The notes below the pieces were generated by a model that ran no database searches, had not been told where the DNA came from, and saw only the letters and a list, made by a program, of their open reading frames with translations. From an uncultured Pseudomonadota bacterium (GTDB taxonomy: Bacteria; Pseudomonadota; Gammaproteobacteria; Steroidobacterales; Steroidobacteraceae), in NCBI GenBank assembly GCA_903879335.1, contig CAIRLC010000013.1, forward strand, positions 1-64,000: a DNA stretch of 64,000 nt. The letters are read 5' to 3'. Within the stretch, counting starts at the first letter, position 1. The number at the start of each line of letters is the position of its first letter. This document shows, one piece after another, positions 54,789 through 63,524 of the stretch. The translations under genes were made by a program, and so were the position numbers.

Positions 54789-56201
54789 ATGCGCTCATGG
54801 ATTGTGGTGTGTGGTGCGGCTCTACTGAGCTTGACGACGGCCGTGCACGCGGAGCCAGGACCGGTGCCTTCAACGGCGGATCTCGCCGAGGGACGCGCGC
54901 TGTTGCGAGAACTGGTGGATCTCGACACCACCCACGCGATGGGCACAACCCGAGCAGCCCATGCCCTCAAGGCGCATTTTCTGGCCGCAGGCTTTGCGCC
55001 TGCCGATGTGACCTTCATTGCCCCGGCCGAGCACCCGAACAGCGGCAATCTGATCGTGCGCTATCGCGGCAAGGCGGCGACTCCCGCTGTGCTGTTCCTC
55101 GGTCATCTCGATGTGGTGGCCGCAAACCCGGAGGACTGGACGGTCGATCCCTTTCATCTGATCGAGCGGGACGGCTGGTTTTATGGCCGCGGCACCGCGG
55201 ATATGAAAGACGGCGATGCGGCCCTCGCCGCCGCGCTGCTGCGATTGCATCGCGAAGGCTGGCAGCCTGATCACGATGTGATTGCGGCCTTTACCGCCGA
55301 TGAGGAAGCCGGCGGCGACGCCAACGGCCCCGCTTTCTTGCTCAAAGCGCATCGGGCGCTCATCGATGCCGCCGTGGCCTACAACTTAGATGGCGGTGGC
55401 GGCGGTCTTGATCACGGACGCCGCACCTTCTACGACATCGGGACGAGCGAAAAAACCTACGTGACCTATACGCTCGAAACCACCGCCCCGGGTGGTCACG
55501 GTTCGCTGCCCGGACCGGATAACCCCATTTACCGCCTCGCGCGCGCACTCGGACGTCTCGAGGCGTACTCCTTCCCGGTCATGACGACCGCGACGACCCG
55601 CGCCTATTTCAGCGCCATGGCCGACTTAGAGCCGAGCGAGGTGAGCGCCGATCTGCGCGCCGTCGCCGCCGTACCGCCCGATCTTGCGGCCGCCGCACGC
55701 CTATCAACATCAGCCTTCATCAACGCGCAATTGCACACGACCTGCGTCGCCACCCTGCTCTCGGGTGGACACGCCGAAAATGCGCTGCCGCAACGGGCAA
55801 GGGCCACCGTGCAGTGCCGCATGATGCCGGGCGACAGCGCAAGGAACGTGCTCAACACCTTAACCGAGGTGATTGCAGAACCGGCGATCAGCATCACCCA
55901 AGATGCGGCACCCATCGTGAGTCCTGAGTCAGTCGCAGGTCCTGCCGTTTTGGATCGGGTAACGCGCGTTGTGCATTCGATGTGGCCGGGTATTGCGCTG
56001 GTCCCCTCCATGGCCACGGGCTTCAGTGACGATCGGCAAACCCGCAATGCGGGCATCCCCAGTTACGACGTCAGCGGCCTGTGGATGGAAAATGGCGAAA
56101 ATCGCGCGCACGGGCGCGATGAACGCATCGGGGTTCGCGAATTCGACGAGAGCGTGGAATACGTCTACCGCTTGGTGCGCGAGATGGGCATCACGCGCTG
56201 A
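54789..56201 (+). CDS. Secreted M20-family metallopeptidase (paralogue)
   Basis: The protein has 470 residues. A signal peptide (SWIVVCGAALLSLTTAVHA) is followed by the M20 core: FLGHLDVVAANPEDWTVDPFHLI, YGRGTADMKDGDA, TADEEAGGD and TAPGGHGSLPGPDNPIY. The late motif SGGHAENALPQRARATVQC is shared with the peptidase at 14165, so the two are paralogues. Likely a periplasmic peptidase or N-acyl-amino-acid deacylase. Single gene after gnd; its end nearly abuts the convergent alpha/beta-hydrolase gene. Confidence 0.87.
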   Translation: MRSWIVVCGAALLSLTTAVHAEPGPVPSTADLAEGRALLRELVDLDTTHAMGTTRAAHALKAHFLAAGFAPADVTFIAPAEHPNSGNLIVRYRGKAATPAVLFLGHLDVVAANPEDWTVDPFHLIERDGWFYGRGTADMKDGDAALAAALLRLHREGWQPDHDVIAAFTADEEAGGDANGPAFLLKAHRALIDAAVAYNLDGGGGGLDHGRRTFYDIGTSEKTYVTYTLETTAPGGHGSLPGPDNPIYRLARALGRLEAYSFPVMTTATTRAYFSAMADLEPSEVSADLRAVAAVPPDLAAAARLSTSAFINAQLHTTCVATLLSGGHAENALPQRARATVQCRMMPGDSARNVLNTLTEVIAEPAISITQDAAPIVSPESVAGPAVLDRVTRVVHSMWPGIALVPSMATGFSDDRQTRNAGIPSYDVSGLWMENGENRAHGRDERIGVREFDESVEYVYRLVREMGITR

Positions 56202-56211
56202 GTCGACGCGC

Positions 56212-56991
56212 TTAGCCGTCCTGGTGACGCAGCAGAAAATCGAGGACCGGCGCCGCGACGGTGTCCGGATCCTCAAGCAAGATCGCGTGCCGCAAACCTG
56301 GCAGGATCACGAGTTCGGATTGCGGCAGTGCCGCCGCGATGGCGTGATTCAGACGCGGATTGCAGCCGCCATCGTTTTCACCAGTGAGCACCAAGCACGG
56401 CACCTTGACCTCGTGTAGCCACGGCGCCATCTCGGTCTGCGCATAAATGTCGAAGACCGACAGGAAGACCTCAGGATTGGTATCCATGACCTGCTGCATG
56501 CGACGCGTGATTACATCCGGCCGTCGCGCGGCAAATTCCGGGGTGAACCAGCGATCCTTCAAGGCCTCAAGCACCGGCGCAATGCCTTTTTGACGCATGG
56601 CGGCAACGACACCTTGGACTTTTGCGGCGTCGTCCTCGGTGCGAAACGCCGCCGTGCTGTACAGACCGAGCGACAACACGCGCTCGGGATAGCGCTGGGC
56701 ATAGCGCGGACCAATCATTCCGCCGAGCGAATGACCGACAAAATGGGCATGGTCGATCCCAAGCTCCGCGCGCAGGGCCTCAAGATCATCGACCAGATCA
56801 TCGAGGCTGTACGGCGGCGCCGGAGTGGGCGATCGCCCATGACCGCGCAGGTCGTAACCGATGCAGCGGAAATGGGGCGCGAGGTGCTTAACCAAGCCAT
56901 CCCAACTGTGGCGCGACGCGCCGATACCGTGAATGAGAAAGAGCGGCGGTCCACTGCCTTCAACCGAATACGCGGATTGAATTGCAGCCAT
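56212..56991 (-). CDS. Alpha/beta-hydrolase (enol-lactonase or C-C hydrolase-like)
   Basis: This 259-residue cytoplasmic alpha/beta-hydrolase has LFLIHGIGASRHSWDGLVKHL (oxyanion HG), nucleophile VGHSLGGMIGP, an Asp in LTGENDGGCNP and the catalytic His in LPGLRHAILLEDP. It resembles the 3-oxoadipate enol-lactonase/MhpC group. It lies 3 bases after the tautomerase gene and ends an operon with a flavin-dependent monooxygenase. It probably opens a lactone or cleaves a C-C bond of the oxidised product. Confidence 0.85.
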   Translation of the reverse strand: MAAIQSAYSVEGSGPPLFLIHGIGASRHSWDGLVKHLAPHFRCIGYDLRGHGRSPTPAPPYSLDDLVDDLEALRAELGIDHAHFVGHSLGGMIGPRYAQRYPERVLSLGLYSTAAFRTEDDAAKVQGVVAAMRQKGIAPVLEALKDRWFTPEFAARRPDVITRRMQQVMDTNPEVFLSVFDIYAQTEMAPWLHEVKVPCLVLTGENDGGCNPRLNHAIAAALPQSELVILPGLRHAILLEDPDTVAAPVLDFLLRHQDG

Positions 56992-56994
56992 GGT

Positions 56995-57189
56995 TTAGTC
57001 CGGGTATTTGTCGGCCATGAGTTCGCCGGCGACCGCCCAGTCTTCTTTAGCGACGTCGCTGAGTATGATCGTCACGGAATCCGGCCGTCCGCCCATCACC
57101 CGCACGTAGGTGTCGGTCAGGGCCTGCACCAGTTCGCGTTTTTGCTCGCGCGTCCTACCCTTGAACAATTCAACCGTCATGATCGGCAT
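56995..57189 (-). CDS. 4-oxalocrotonate tautomerase-family protein
   Basis: The 64-residue peptide starts MPIMTVELFKGRTREQKRELVQAL, giving the catalytic N-terminal Pro1 after Met removal, and has the usual beta-alpha-beta layout and length of 4-OT. AGGAG stands five bases before the ATG at 57189; the longer open frame is not used. Tautomerases of this size work as hexamers on enol/keto intermediates of ring-cleavage pathways. It lies in an operon with a monooxygenase, flavin reductase and hydrolase. Confidence 0.88.
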   Translation of the reverse strand: MPIMTVELFKGRTREQKRELVQALTDTYVRVMGGRPDSVTIILSDVAKEDWAVAGELMADKYPD

Positions 57190-57197
57190 GAGCACTC

Positions 57198-57698
57198 CTA
57201 ACCTTCGTCGTCGCTGTGATGTGGGATCACCGCCACGTAGGCGCCATCGAGATAGGTTAAGGGACGGCACGCACCCGAGGTGGCTTCATCCACGGCACCG
57301 ATCACGATCAGGTGGGATCCGCACGGGATGGTCTCGGTCACCGTGCAGGTAAACACAGTGTGTGCGGCGGCCAACGCCGGCAAGGCCGCGCCCTCGACGA
57401 GCGCGACGCCCTCAAAACGATCGGCGTCCCGCTCCACGCCTTTGCCGGCAAAGCGTTCGGCGAGGACACGCTCGCCTTCGCGCAAGACGTTCACGGCATA
57501 ACGGCCATTCGCCGCCACGGTCGCGGCAATGCGGCTCTGTGCGTTCAAGCACACCAAGATGGACGGCGGATCGGCGGACACGGAGGTGAACGCCGACACG
57601 GTAGAACCCCAACGCCCGTCAACGCCATCCGTTGTCACAACCGTCACGCTGTGCGCAACGGTGCGCATCGCCCTAATGAAATCCTCGCGAGTGGTCAC
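57198..57698 (-). CDS. Flavin reductase (HpaC/FMN-binding split-barrel family)
   Basis: The protein has 166 residues. The split-barrel flavin reductase fold is seen in FIRAMRTVAHSVTVVTTDG, GSTVSAFTSVSADPPSILVCLNAQSRIA and FAVNVL-like YAVNVLREGE. It supplies reduced FMN/FAD. It overlaps the LLM monooxygenase gene by 4 bases, making a classic two-component flavin monooxygenase. Confidence 0.9.
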   Translation of the reverse strand: MTTREDFIRAMRTVAHSVTVVTTDGVDGRWGSTVSAFTSVSADPPSILVCLNAQSRIAATVAANGRYAVNVLREGERVLAERFAGKGVERDADRFEGVALVEGAALPALAAAHTVFTCTVTETIPCGSHLIVIGAVDEATSGACRPLTYLDGAYVAVIPHHSDDEG

Positions 57699-58723
57699 GC
57701 GGCAACCTTGGTTTTGACAAAGTGCGGCATGACGTCGGCGGCAAAGCGTTCAATCGCGTCGAGCGACTCGGCCTGTGAGTGGCCAATATTTGGATTCATG
57801 ATGAAATCGTCTATCCCCAATTCTTCATAGAGCTTCAGTCGATCGACCATCTCTGAGGCCGTGCAGACTAGCACGCTCGAGCGGAATTCTTCAGCGGACT
57901 GGGCCAGCGGCAGGGGTTCAATGACCCCCGATTGCACGGAACCCGGTCCGGTAAACACATTATGGAAGCGGCCGTAATAGCCGCGCGCCAATTCAAGCTT
58001 GCGTCGCGCGTCCGCGTCGTCGCGCGCCACGCAGCACACCCGCGACAAGGCCAAGCGCAAATGCGCGCCATCGGTGCCCAACGCGGCCTTCCCGCGTGCG
58101 AATGCGCCCACCTGCTCTTGCATTTTTTCGACCGTCGCGTTCAACGGCGTAGTCTGAATATGAAAGCCGCGGCGCGTGGACGCTTCGATGGCCTCGGGGA
58201 TCAGTGCGGCCAACATGATCTGGATCGGTCGCACCGGACGCGGCATCACCGTAATCGGCGCAAAGTCGTAGTACTTGCCGTGCCATTCGACGTTGTCACG
58301 GGCCAGCAGCGCCAGCAAAATATCGAGCGACTCATCAAAGCGTTCGCGCGACTCTTCAATGGGCTTGCCCATGCGAGCCATCTCGTAGGCAAAGGCCCCG
58401 CGCCCGACCCCTAAGATCAAACGGCCCTCGCACAGGATGTCGGCCTGCACCACTTGGCCGGCGAAGATCCGCATGTCGTGCAAGGGCAAGACCGAGACGG
58501 AGGTCACGACCTCCAGCGTCGAGGTCACACTCGCGACTTTAACGGCCAGCTGTAATGGATCGGGCACCAGCAAGATATTGATCAGATGGTGTTCGGGAAT
58601 CGTCACGCCGCGATAGCCCACGCGCTCCACCAAACGCGCCTGTTGGATCATATCGGCATATAAACGATCACCCCCATAGGTGGGGTCCGGATAGTACGCC
58701 GATAGGAAATGATTGAAATCCAC
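57695..58723 (-). CDS. LLM-class (luciferase-like) flavin-dependent monooxygenase
   Basis: This 342-residue TIM-barrel protein of the bacterial luciferase superfamily begins VDFNHFLSAYYPDPTYGGDRLYADMIQQARLVERVGYRGVTIPEHH and contains ILCEGRLILGVGRGAFAYEMARMG (FMN phosphate site). The GTG at 58723 has GGAG eight bases upstream and gives the normal N-terminus; the frame is open a little further. With the reductase next to it, it forms a two-component monooxygenase. The substrate is unknown and the operon does not match a pathway I recognise. Confidence 0.87.
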   Translation of the reverse strand: MDFNHFLSAYYPDPTYGGDRLYADMIQQARLVERVGYRGVTIPEHHLINILLVPDPLQLAVKVASVTSTLEVVTSVSVLPLHDMRIFAGQVVQADILCEGRLILGVGRGAFAYEMARMGKPIEESRERFDESLDILLALLARDNVEWHGKYYDFAPITVMPRPVRPIQIMLAALIPEAIEASTRRGFHIQTTPLNATVEKMQEQVGAFARGKAALGTDGAHLRLALSRVCCVARDDADARRKLELARGYYGRFHNVFTGPGSVQSGVIEPLPLAQSAEEFRSSVLVCTASEMVDRLKLYEELGIDDFIMNPNIGHSQAESLDAIERFAADVMPHFVKTKVAA

Positions 58724-58873
58724 GATTGGGTCTCCGCAAGTCCCGAGCTGACCACACCTCGACACCGCCCCCGTGACCGCATCAAGTCATGGCCGGCGCC
58801 GCCATCGAATTCAGTCAGCGCATTCGTCTTTGGCTACACTAGCCGCCATCGTAACCGTTTTGGAGCGCTTGTC

Positions 58874-59770
58874 ATGACGATCCCATGGGCCGGTGTATTT
58901 CCCGCGGTCACCACGCAATTGCATGAAGATCTGACGGTTGACCTCGCCAATACACAACGGGTCGTCGATGACCTGATTCGGGATGGGGTCAACGGCATCA
59001 TTGCGCTCGGCACGGTCGGCGAAAACAACTCGCTCGAATCACATGAAAAACTGGCGGTCCTGAAAGCCGTCGTTGAAGTGGTCCATGGCCGCGTGCCGGT
59101 ACTCACAGGCGTCTCGGAGTACGACACGCGCCGTGCGATCCGCTACACCCAGGCCGCCGAAGTGGCCGGCGCGGACGGCTTGATGCTGTTGCCGCCGATG
59201 GTTTATGTGCCGAAGCGCCATGAACTCATCGCGCACTTTGCCGGCGTTGCGCGGGCAACCGCGCTACCGATCATGCTCTATAACAACCCGCCGGCCTACC
59301 GGACCATGATCGATGCCGAGACGCTGCAGGAACTTTCACCGATCGCCAACATTGTGGCGCTCAAGGAATCCGCTCCGGACCCGCGCCGCTTCACCGATGT
59401 CTACAACGCGGTCGGCCATCGGTACGTCTTGTTCGCAGGGCTTGATGACGTAGCACTCGAAGGTCTCATGCTCGGTGCTCGCGGTTGGGTATCGGGGCTC
59501 ACGAACGCGTTCCCGAAAGAATCTGTCGGGTTGGTCGCGGCGCTCCAGCGCGGCGATCACGCCAAGGCGATTGCGATCTACCGCTGGTTCATGCCGTTAC
59601 TGCACCTCGACGCGGAACACGACCTCGTCCAGAGCATCAAGTTGGCCGAGCAGATCATGGGCCGCGGCTCCGAGCGCGTCCTGCCACCGCGGATGCCTTT
59701 GGTCGGCGAGCGCCGGGCCCAAGTGATCGCGATGGTTGAAAAGGCGGCGGCGACGCGGCCGGCGCTCTAA
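58874..59770 (+). CDS. Dihydrodipicolinate synthase (DapA/NAL) family aldolase
   Basis: This 298-residue class I aldolase has Schiff-base Lys164 (VALKES) and Tyr136 (LYNNP), both conserved, and GTVGE at 46-50 as a variant of the substrate-binding GTTGE. It is not clearly DapA; catabolic relatives act on pyruvate-derived 2-oxoacids, hydroxyproline or sugar acids. The ATG at 58874 has GGAG eight bases before it; upstream codons of the frame are antisense to the monooxygenase. It is divergent from the monooxygenase operon and may act on its end product. Confidence 0.85.
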   Translation: MTIPWAGVFPAVTTQLHEDLTVDLANTQRVVDDLIRDGVNGIIALGTVGENNSLESHEKLAVLKAVVEVVHGRVPVLTGVSEYDTRRAIRYTQAAEVAGADGLMLLPPMVYVPKRHELIAHFAGVARATALPIMLYNNPPAYRTMIDAETLQELSPIANIVALKESAPDPRRFTDVYNAVGHRYVLFAGLDDVALEGLMLGARGWVSGLTNAFPKESVGLVAALQRGDHAKAIAIYRWFMPLLHLDAEHDLVQSIKLAEQIMGRGSERVLPPRMPLVGERRAQVIAMVEKAAATRPAL

Positions 59771-59794
59771 GCGCGTCGACAGAACGCACCACCC

Positions 59795-59820
59795 GACCCG
59801 CGCTCAACCGAGCGCGGGTC
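59795..59820. terminator. Bidirectional hairpin between convergent genes
   Basis: GACCCGCGCTC (59795-59805) and GAGCGCGGGTC (59810-59820) form a perfect 11-bp stem with an AACC loop, between the DapA-family gene and the glycosylase gene. Confidence 0.7.
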
Positions 59821-59835
59821 CTGGTGCAGATTCGC

Positions 59836-60465
59836 TTACAGGGAGCGCGCCAACGCCGCGAGTCCCGCCCGAAATTCGGTGGCGCCACCCATGGCCGGGT
59901 GGCGCAGCACTGCGGCCGGTTCTCGGCCCAAGGCACGCAAGGTGCGGCCCGAGACCTGACCGACCGCCACGACCAGTGCGTCGGAGAAATGGTCCAACAC
60001 CGAGTCTAAGACCGCCTTGCCGCTCTCCAGCTCCGTGCGCGTCGGCGTCCGGTTCGAATAGGGGTTACCGGGCTTATGCGGATGCCAGGCGTAGGAGTTC
60101 CACAGCACCGTCCGCTCCGCCAGACCGTGGCTGTGCAGCGCCCCCCAGACGACCGTGGCCGACGGTTCACACCAGGGCAATGGGCGGGAGGTGATTCGCT
60201 CCTCAATGCGCACGCGCGGAATGCGACCGGCGAGTAACAATTTCTCGTTCGTGAAGGCCATGCCAGAGAAGTGACAGCCCTGATACCCCGAGGCCTCGCC
60301 CACCAAAATGAGGCGCGCGTCGACATCGAAATGGGCCCGCAGCCGGTCGAGGCGGGCCCGCGGTCCAGCCGCCGCGACCGGCAAATCCATGGCGTCGGCA
60401 TCGGCCCACGGGTTATACACGTGCTCTGCCACGTGCGCGCGCAGGGCCTCAAATGGAATGCTCAT
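59836..60465 (-). CDS. Uracil-DNA glycosylase superfamily protein
   Basis: The protein has 209 residues. Motif A is LILVGEASGYQGCHFSGMAFTNE and motif B is LRHPAMGG, with WNSYAWHPH in between; these match an outlying bacterial branch of the UDG fold. The usual Asp/Asn of motif A is replaced by Glu (GEASG), as in other family members that may have other base or substrate specificity. No 4Fe-4S cysteine set is evident. A role in DNA repair is inferred from the fold only. Confidence 0.75.
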   Translation of the reverse strand: MSIPFEALRAHVAEHVYNPWADADAMDLPVAAAGPRARLDRLRAHFDVDARLILVGEASGYQGCHFSGMAFTNEKLLLAGRIPRVRIEERITSRPLPWCEPSATVVWGALHSHGLAERTVLWNSYAWHPHKPGNPYSNRTPTRTELESGKAVLDSVLDHFSDALVVAVGQVSGRTLRALGREPAAVLRHPAMGGATEFRAGLAALARSL

Positions 60466-60641
60466 CCCGCCTCCGAGCCGTCCGGCTCCCCAAACTCTGG
60501 GAGTCTACGCGAGGCGCTGACCGGATGAATCTGCGGACTACGTCTAGTCACAGTTCCCGGGCAATATGTAAGACTGCAGCATGATTCGGTTCTCGTTACG
60601 GCGCGAACCTGTCGGTTTTCCTTAATCATCACGGATGGCCC

Positions 60642-61370
60642 ATGAAACTTAAGTTCACCCGCACCCTCCCCCTGACCCTCAGCCTGGTTGGCTTCGCGCT
60701 GAGCGCCCATGCAGCGCCACCCACCAAAGGGGCCGTCAATCCAGCGCTCAAAGCGGCGGCCGCCAAAACCGCCACGGTCGACCAAACGTCGCCCGACTAC
60801 AGCATGGGTCTCACGGTAGGCGAAAGCATCAACAAGGCCGGCGCCACCAAAATCAACATCGATGCCTTCGAGAAAGGCGTGCACGACGGTATCGCGGGCA
60901 AAGCCTCAACCCAGGACGACCGCGACCGCATCAGCAAGTACATGAGCGAACTGCGCGGTGCCGCCTCGGCGCCAAATAAGGCAGCCGCAAAAGCGTTCCT
61001 TGCGAAGAATGCCAAGGCGGACGGCGTCGTGCAGACCGCCAGCGGCCTGCAGTACAAGGTCGTGGACGCGGGCAAGACCGACGCGGCCTCGCCGCAGTTG
61101 TCCGATACGGTCACCGTGCACTACCGCGGTCACCTGCTCGACGGCACCGTGTTCGACAGCTCCTACGAGCGCGGTCAGCCTGTGTCGTTCCCCGTCAGTG
61201 GCGTGATCAAGGGCTGGCAAGAAGCCCTGCAGCTGATGAAGCCGGGCGCCAAGTACCAACTCTTTATCGCGCCGGAATTGGCCTACGGCGACGCGGGTCC
61301 AGGCAAAATCTTGCCCGGCTCCTTGCTCATTTTTGACGTCGAGTTGCTCAGCGTCGGCGACGCGAAGTAA
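60642..61370 (+). CDS. Exported FKBP-type peptidyl-prolyl isomerase (FkpA/Mip-like)
   Basis: The protein has 242 residues. A signal peptide (FTRTLPLTLSLVGFALSAHA) is followed by an N-terminal helical dimerisation domain (SPDYSMGLTVGESINKAGA, residues 50-125) and a C-terminal FKBP domain (130-240) with VTVHYRGHLLDGTVFDSSYERGQPVSFPVSGVIKGWQEALQLM and LIFDVELLSV. It should assist folding of periplasmic and outer-membrane proteins. Ends before a strong terminator. Confidence 0.92.
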   Translation: MKLKFTRTLPLTLSLVGFALSAHAAPPTKGAVNPALKAAAAKTATVDQTSPDYSMGLTVGESINKAGATKINIDAFEKGVHDGIAGKASTQDDRDRISKYMSELRGAASAPNKAAAKAFLAKNAKADGVVQTASGLQYKVVDAGKTDAASPQLSDTVTVHYRGHLLDGTVFDSSYERGQPVSFPVSGVIKGWQEALQLMKPGAKYQLFIAPELAYGDAGPGKILPGSLLIFDVELLSVGDAK

Positions 61371-61386
61371 GGCGTCGAATCCGCAA

Positions 61387-61428
61387 AAGGCCCCGAACAC
61401 GGTCTCGTGTCCGGGGCCTTCTTTATTT
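61387..61428. terminator. Strong bidirectional intrinsic terminator
   Basis: A 15-bp stem with one mismatch (61387-61401 with 61406-61420), GTCT loop, is followed by CTTTATTT on the plus strand and TTTTGCGG on the minus strand. It serves both the FKBP gene and the convergent glucosidase gene, whose TAA lies in the T-tract. Confidence 0.85.
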
Positions 61429-63399
61429 CACTCGCGAGGGTACGGCGACGTCCGAGGAGCCGTCCAAGCGCTCGCTCAAGACCGGCGTGCGCACAGGCGC
61501 GGCATAGGTGATGCCAAAGCCGATCGGGAACTCGGTGGCCCCGTGCGGCGCGTACGGCGGCAGCAAGGCCGAGCGTGGCCATGGGAAGGATAAGCGGCCG
61601 GTGAAGTCGTAGCGCGGCTTACTGTCCGCTGTACCGACCAACACGTCGGCAATGCCACCACCCTCGGAGCCCGGCAGCCACGCCGCGACGAAGGCGTTAC
61701 TGGCGTTGATTTCCGGATTCATCCAGAGCGGCCGACCCGACAGGAAGACCGTGACGGTGGGGATGCCCATGCGCTTGAACTGATTCAAGGCCCGCAATCC
61801 CGTGCGCTCGTTATAGATCGGCAACTTGATGTCACCGAACATCTCCGCGTAGGGGCGCGTGCCGATGATCACGATGGCGACATCGGGCTTGTCTTTGACG
61901 AGGTCATCCGACTCTTCCACCATTTTGCCGCCACCCGCGCGAATCGCCGCTTTGATCGCGGTCGCCGCCAGTTCCGCTTGCGGGAAATCGGCCGATTTCG
62001 TGTCCTCGCCTTGCCAGGATATGGTCCAGCCGCCGGCTTGGACGGCGAGGCTGCCGGCGTGCGGGCCACCGATCACGACCTTGGCGTTCGCCCGAATCGG
62101 CAACACGCCATCGTTCTTTAGAAGCACCAAGGATTTGCGCACCGCTTCGCGCGCCAGCGCGCGGTGTTCCGGCGAGGCCAGCTTTTCAAAATGTCCAGCC
62201 AAAGGACGCTCCGCATCGAACATGCCAAGCGCAAACTTCACGCGCAAGATGCGTGACACGGCGTCGTCCAAGCGCGCCATCGAAATACGACCTGCTTTCA
62301 CGTCGTCAATCAAATTGACATAGAGCTCACGCCAACCGAGCGGCGCCATGTACATGTCGACGCCCGCGTTCAGCGCATCGGGGCAGTGTTCTTTGGTGCA
62401 GCCGGGCAAGAACGCGTGGGCGTTGTAGTCGCCAATCACGAAACCCTGAAAACCCATGCGGTCCTTCAGGACATCGGTGAGCAGCGACTTCGCGCCATGC
62501 ATCTTCTGGCCATTCCACGCGCTGTAGGACGCCATGACGGTCAAGGCCCCAGCCTCAATGCCCGCCGCGTAACCCGGCGCATGCAGCCGCGCCAAGGTCT
62601 CCTCGGACACTTCGGTGTTGCCTTGATCCTCCCCCAAGGTCGTACCGCCATCCCCCAAGAAATGCTTGATGCTCGAGGCGACCCGACCGCGGGCGAGGCG
62701 ATGTTCCATGCCATTCGGGCCCTGCAAGCCCAACACGGCGGCAGCGGCGAACTTGGCGACCCACTGCGGATCGGAGGAGAAGCCTTCGTAACTGCGACCC
62801 CACCGGACGTCCTGCGGCACCGCGATCGTCGGGGCAAAGGCGTAATCGATGCCGGTGGTGGCCACTTCTTCGGCGGTCGCTTCACCGATCCGGCGCACCA
62901 ACTCCGGATCTCGCGTCGCACCGAGGCCGATGTTCTGTGGGAAGAGTTCCGCGCCGACCACGTTGTTGTGCCCGTGCACGGCATCCACGCCAAAGATGAT
63001 GGGGATGGGCTCATGCCCGGGGCGCGCTTCGAGCGCGACGGCGTGGAATTCGCGCGCTAAGCGCAGCCATTCGGCGGGCTTCGCGCGCTCATCGCCGTAC
63101 GGCCCGGAATCACCGCCGGCCAGGATGGACCCCAAGGGATATTTACGCAGGTCGGCCGGCGTGACGGTGCTGATGTCGGTCTGAATGGTCTGGCCGACCT
63201 TTTCTTCGATCGACATGCGCTTGACCAACGCGGCAATGCGCGTTTCGGTGGCGACATCGACGAGCGGCGCCGGCTTCACCGCCGGCCACAGCGCGGGATG
63301 CACCGTTTGCGTGTGGGCCCCAGCCGCGACGGCAAGCCCAACCCCTAAGCCCAGCCCCAGAGCCGCCCATCGGCGACCCGTCCACGTCTGCTGACCCAT
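61423..63399 (-). CDS. Exported GH3 beta-glucosidase / exo-glucanase
   Basis: The protein has 658 residues. A signal-like N-terminus (RRWAALGLGLGVGLAVAAGAHT) leads a GH3 (beta/alpha)8 domain with FGVDAVHGHNNVVGAELFPQNIGLGATRDPELV, KHFLGDGGT, and the nucleophile Asp324 in GFQGFVIGDYNAH. The second GH3 alpha/beta domain follows (LLKNDGVLPI...). It resembles exo-1,3/1,4-beta-glucosidases. The ATG at 63399 has GGGGGGA four bases upstream. A LacI-type gene and a palindromic operator lie directly before it, so it is probably induced by its sugar substrate. Confidence 0.9.
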   Translation of the reverse strand: MGQQTWTGRRWAALGLGLGVGLAVAAGAHTQTVHPALWPAVKPAPLVDVATETRIAALVKRMSIEEKVGQTIQTDISTVTPADLRKYPLGSILAGGDSGPYGDERAKPAEWLRLAREFHAVALEARPGHEPIPIIFGVDAVHGHNNVVGAELFPQNIGLGATRDPELVRRIGEATAEEVATTGIDYAFAPTIAVPQDVRWGRSYEGFSSDPQWVAKFAAAAVLGLQGPNGMEHRLARGRVASSIKHFLGDGGTTLGEDQGNTEVSEETLARLHAPGYAAGIEAGALTVMASYSAWNGQKMHGAKSLLTDVLKDRMGFQGFVIGDYNAHAFLPGCTKEHCPDALNAGVDMYMAPLGWRELYVNLIDDVKAGRISMARLDDAVSRILRVKFALGMFDAERPLAGHFEKLASPEHRALAREAVRKSLVLLKNDGVLPIRANAKVVIGGPHAGSLAVQAGGWTISWQGEDTKSADFPQAELAATAIKAAIRAGGGKMVEESDDLVKDKPDVAIVIIGTRPYAEMFGDIKLPIYNERTGLRALNQFKRMGIPTVTVFLSGRPLWMNPEINASNAFVAAWLPGSEGGGIADVLVGTADSKPRYDFTGRLSFPWPRSALLPPYAPHGATEFPIGFGITYAAPVRTPVLSERLDGSSDVAVPSRVK

Positions 63400-63496
63400 A
63401 CGTTCCCCCCGCGATGTGCTCGATGGGTGTCCGGTGGCCCCATCCATCTTGTCATGGGTCCGACTGCGCCGGACCGCCGCGTACGATAAACCAGAT

Positions 63497-63512
63497 TTGG
63501 AAAGCTTTCCAA
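63497..63512. promoter_or_regulatory. LacI-type operator upstream of the GH3 gene
   Basis: TTGGAAAGCTTTCCAA is a perfect 16-bp palindrome 98 bases upstream of the glucosidase ATG and just after the LacI-family stop codon. Size and symmetry fit LacI/GalR family sites. Confidence 0.6.
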
Positions 63513-63524
63513 GCTCCACAGCGT

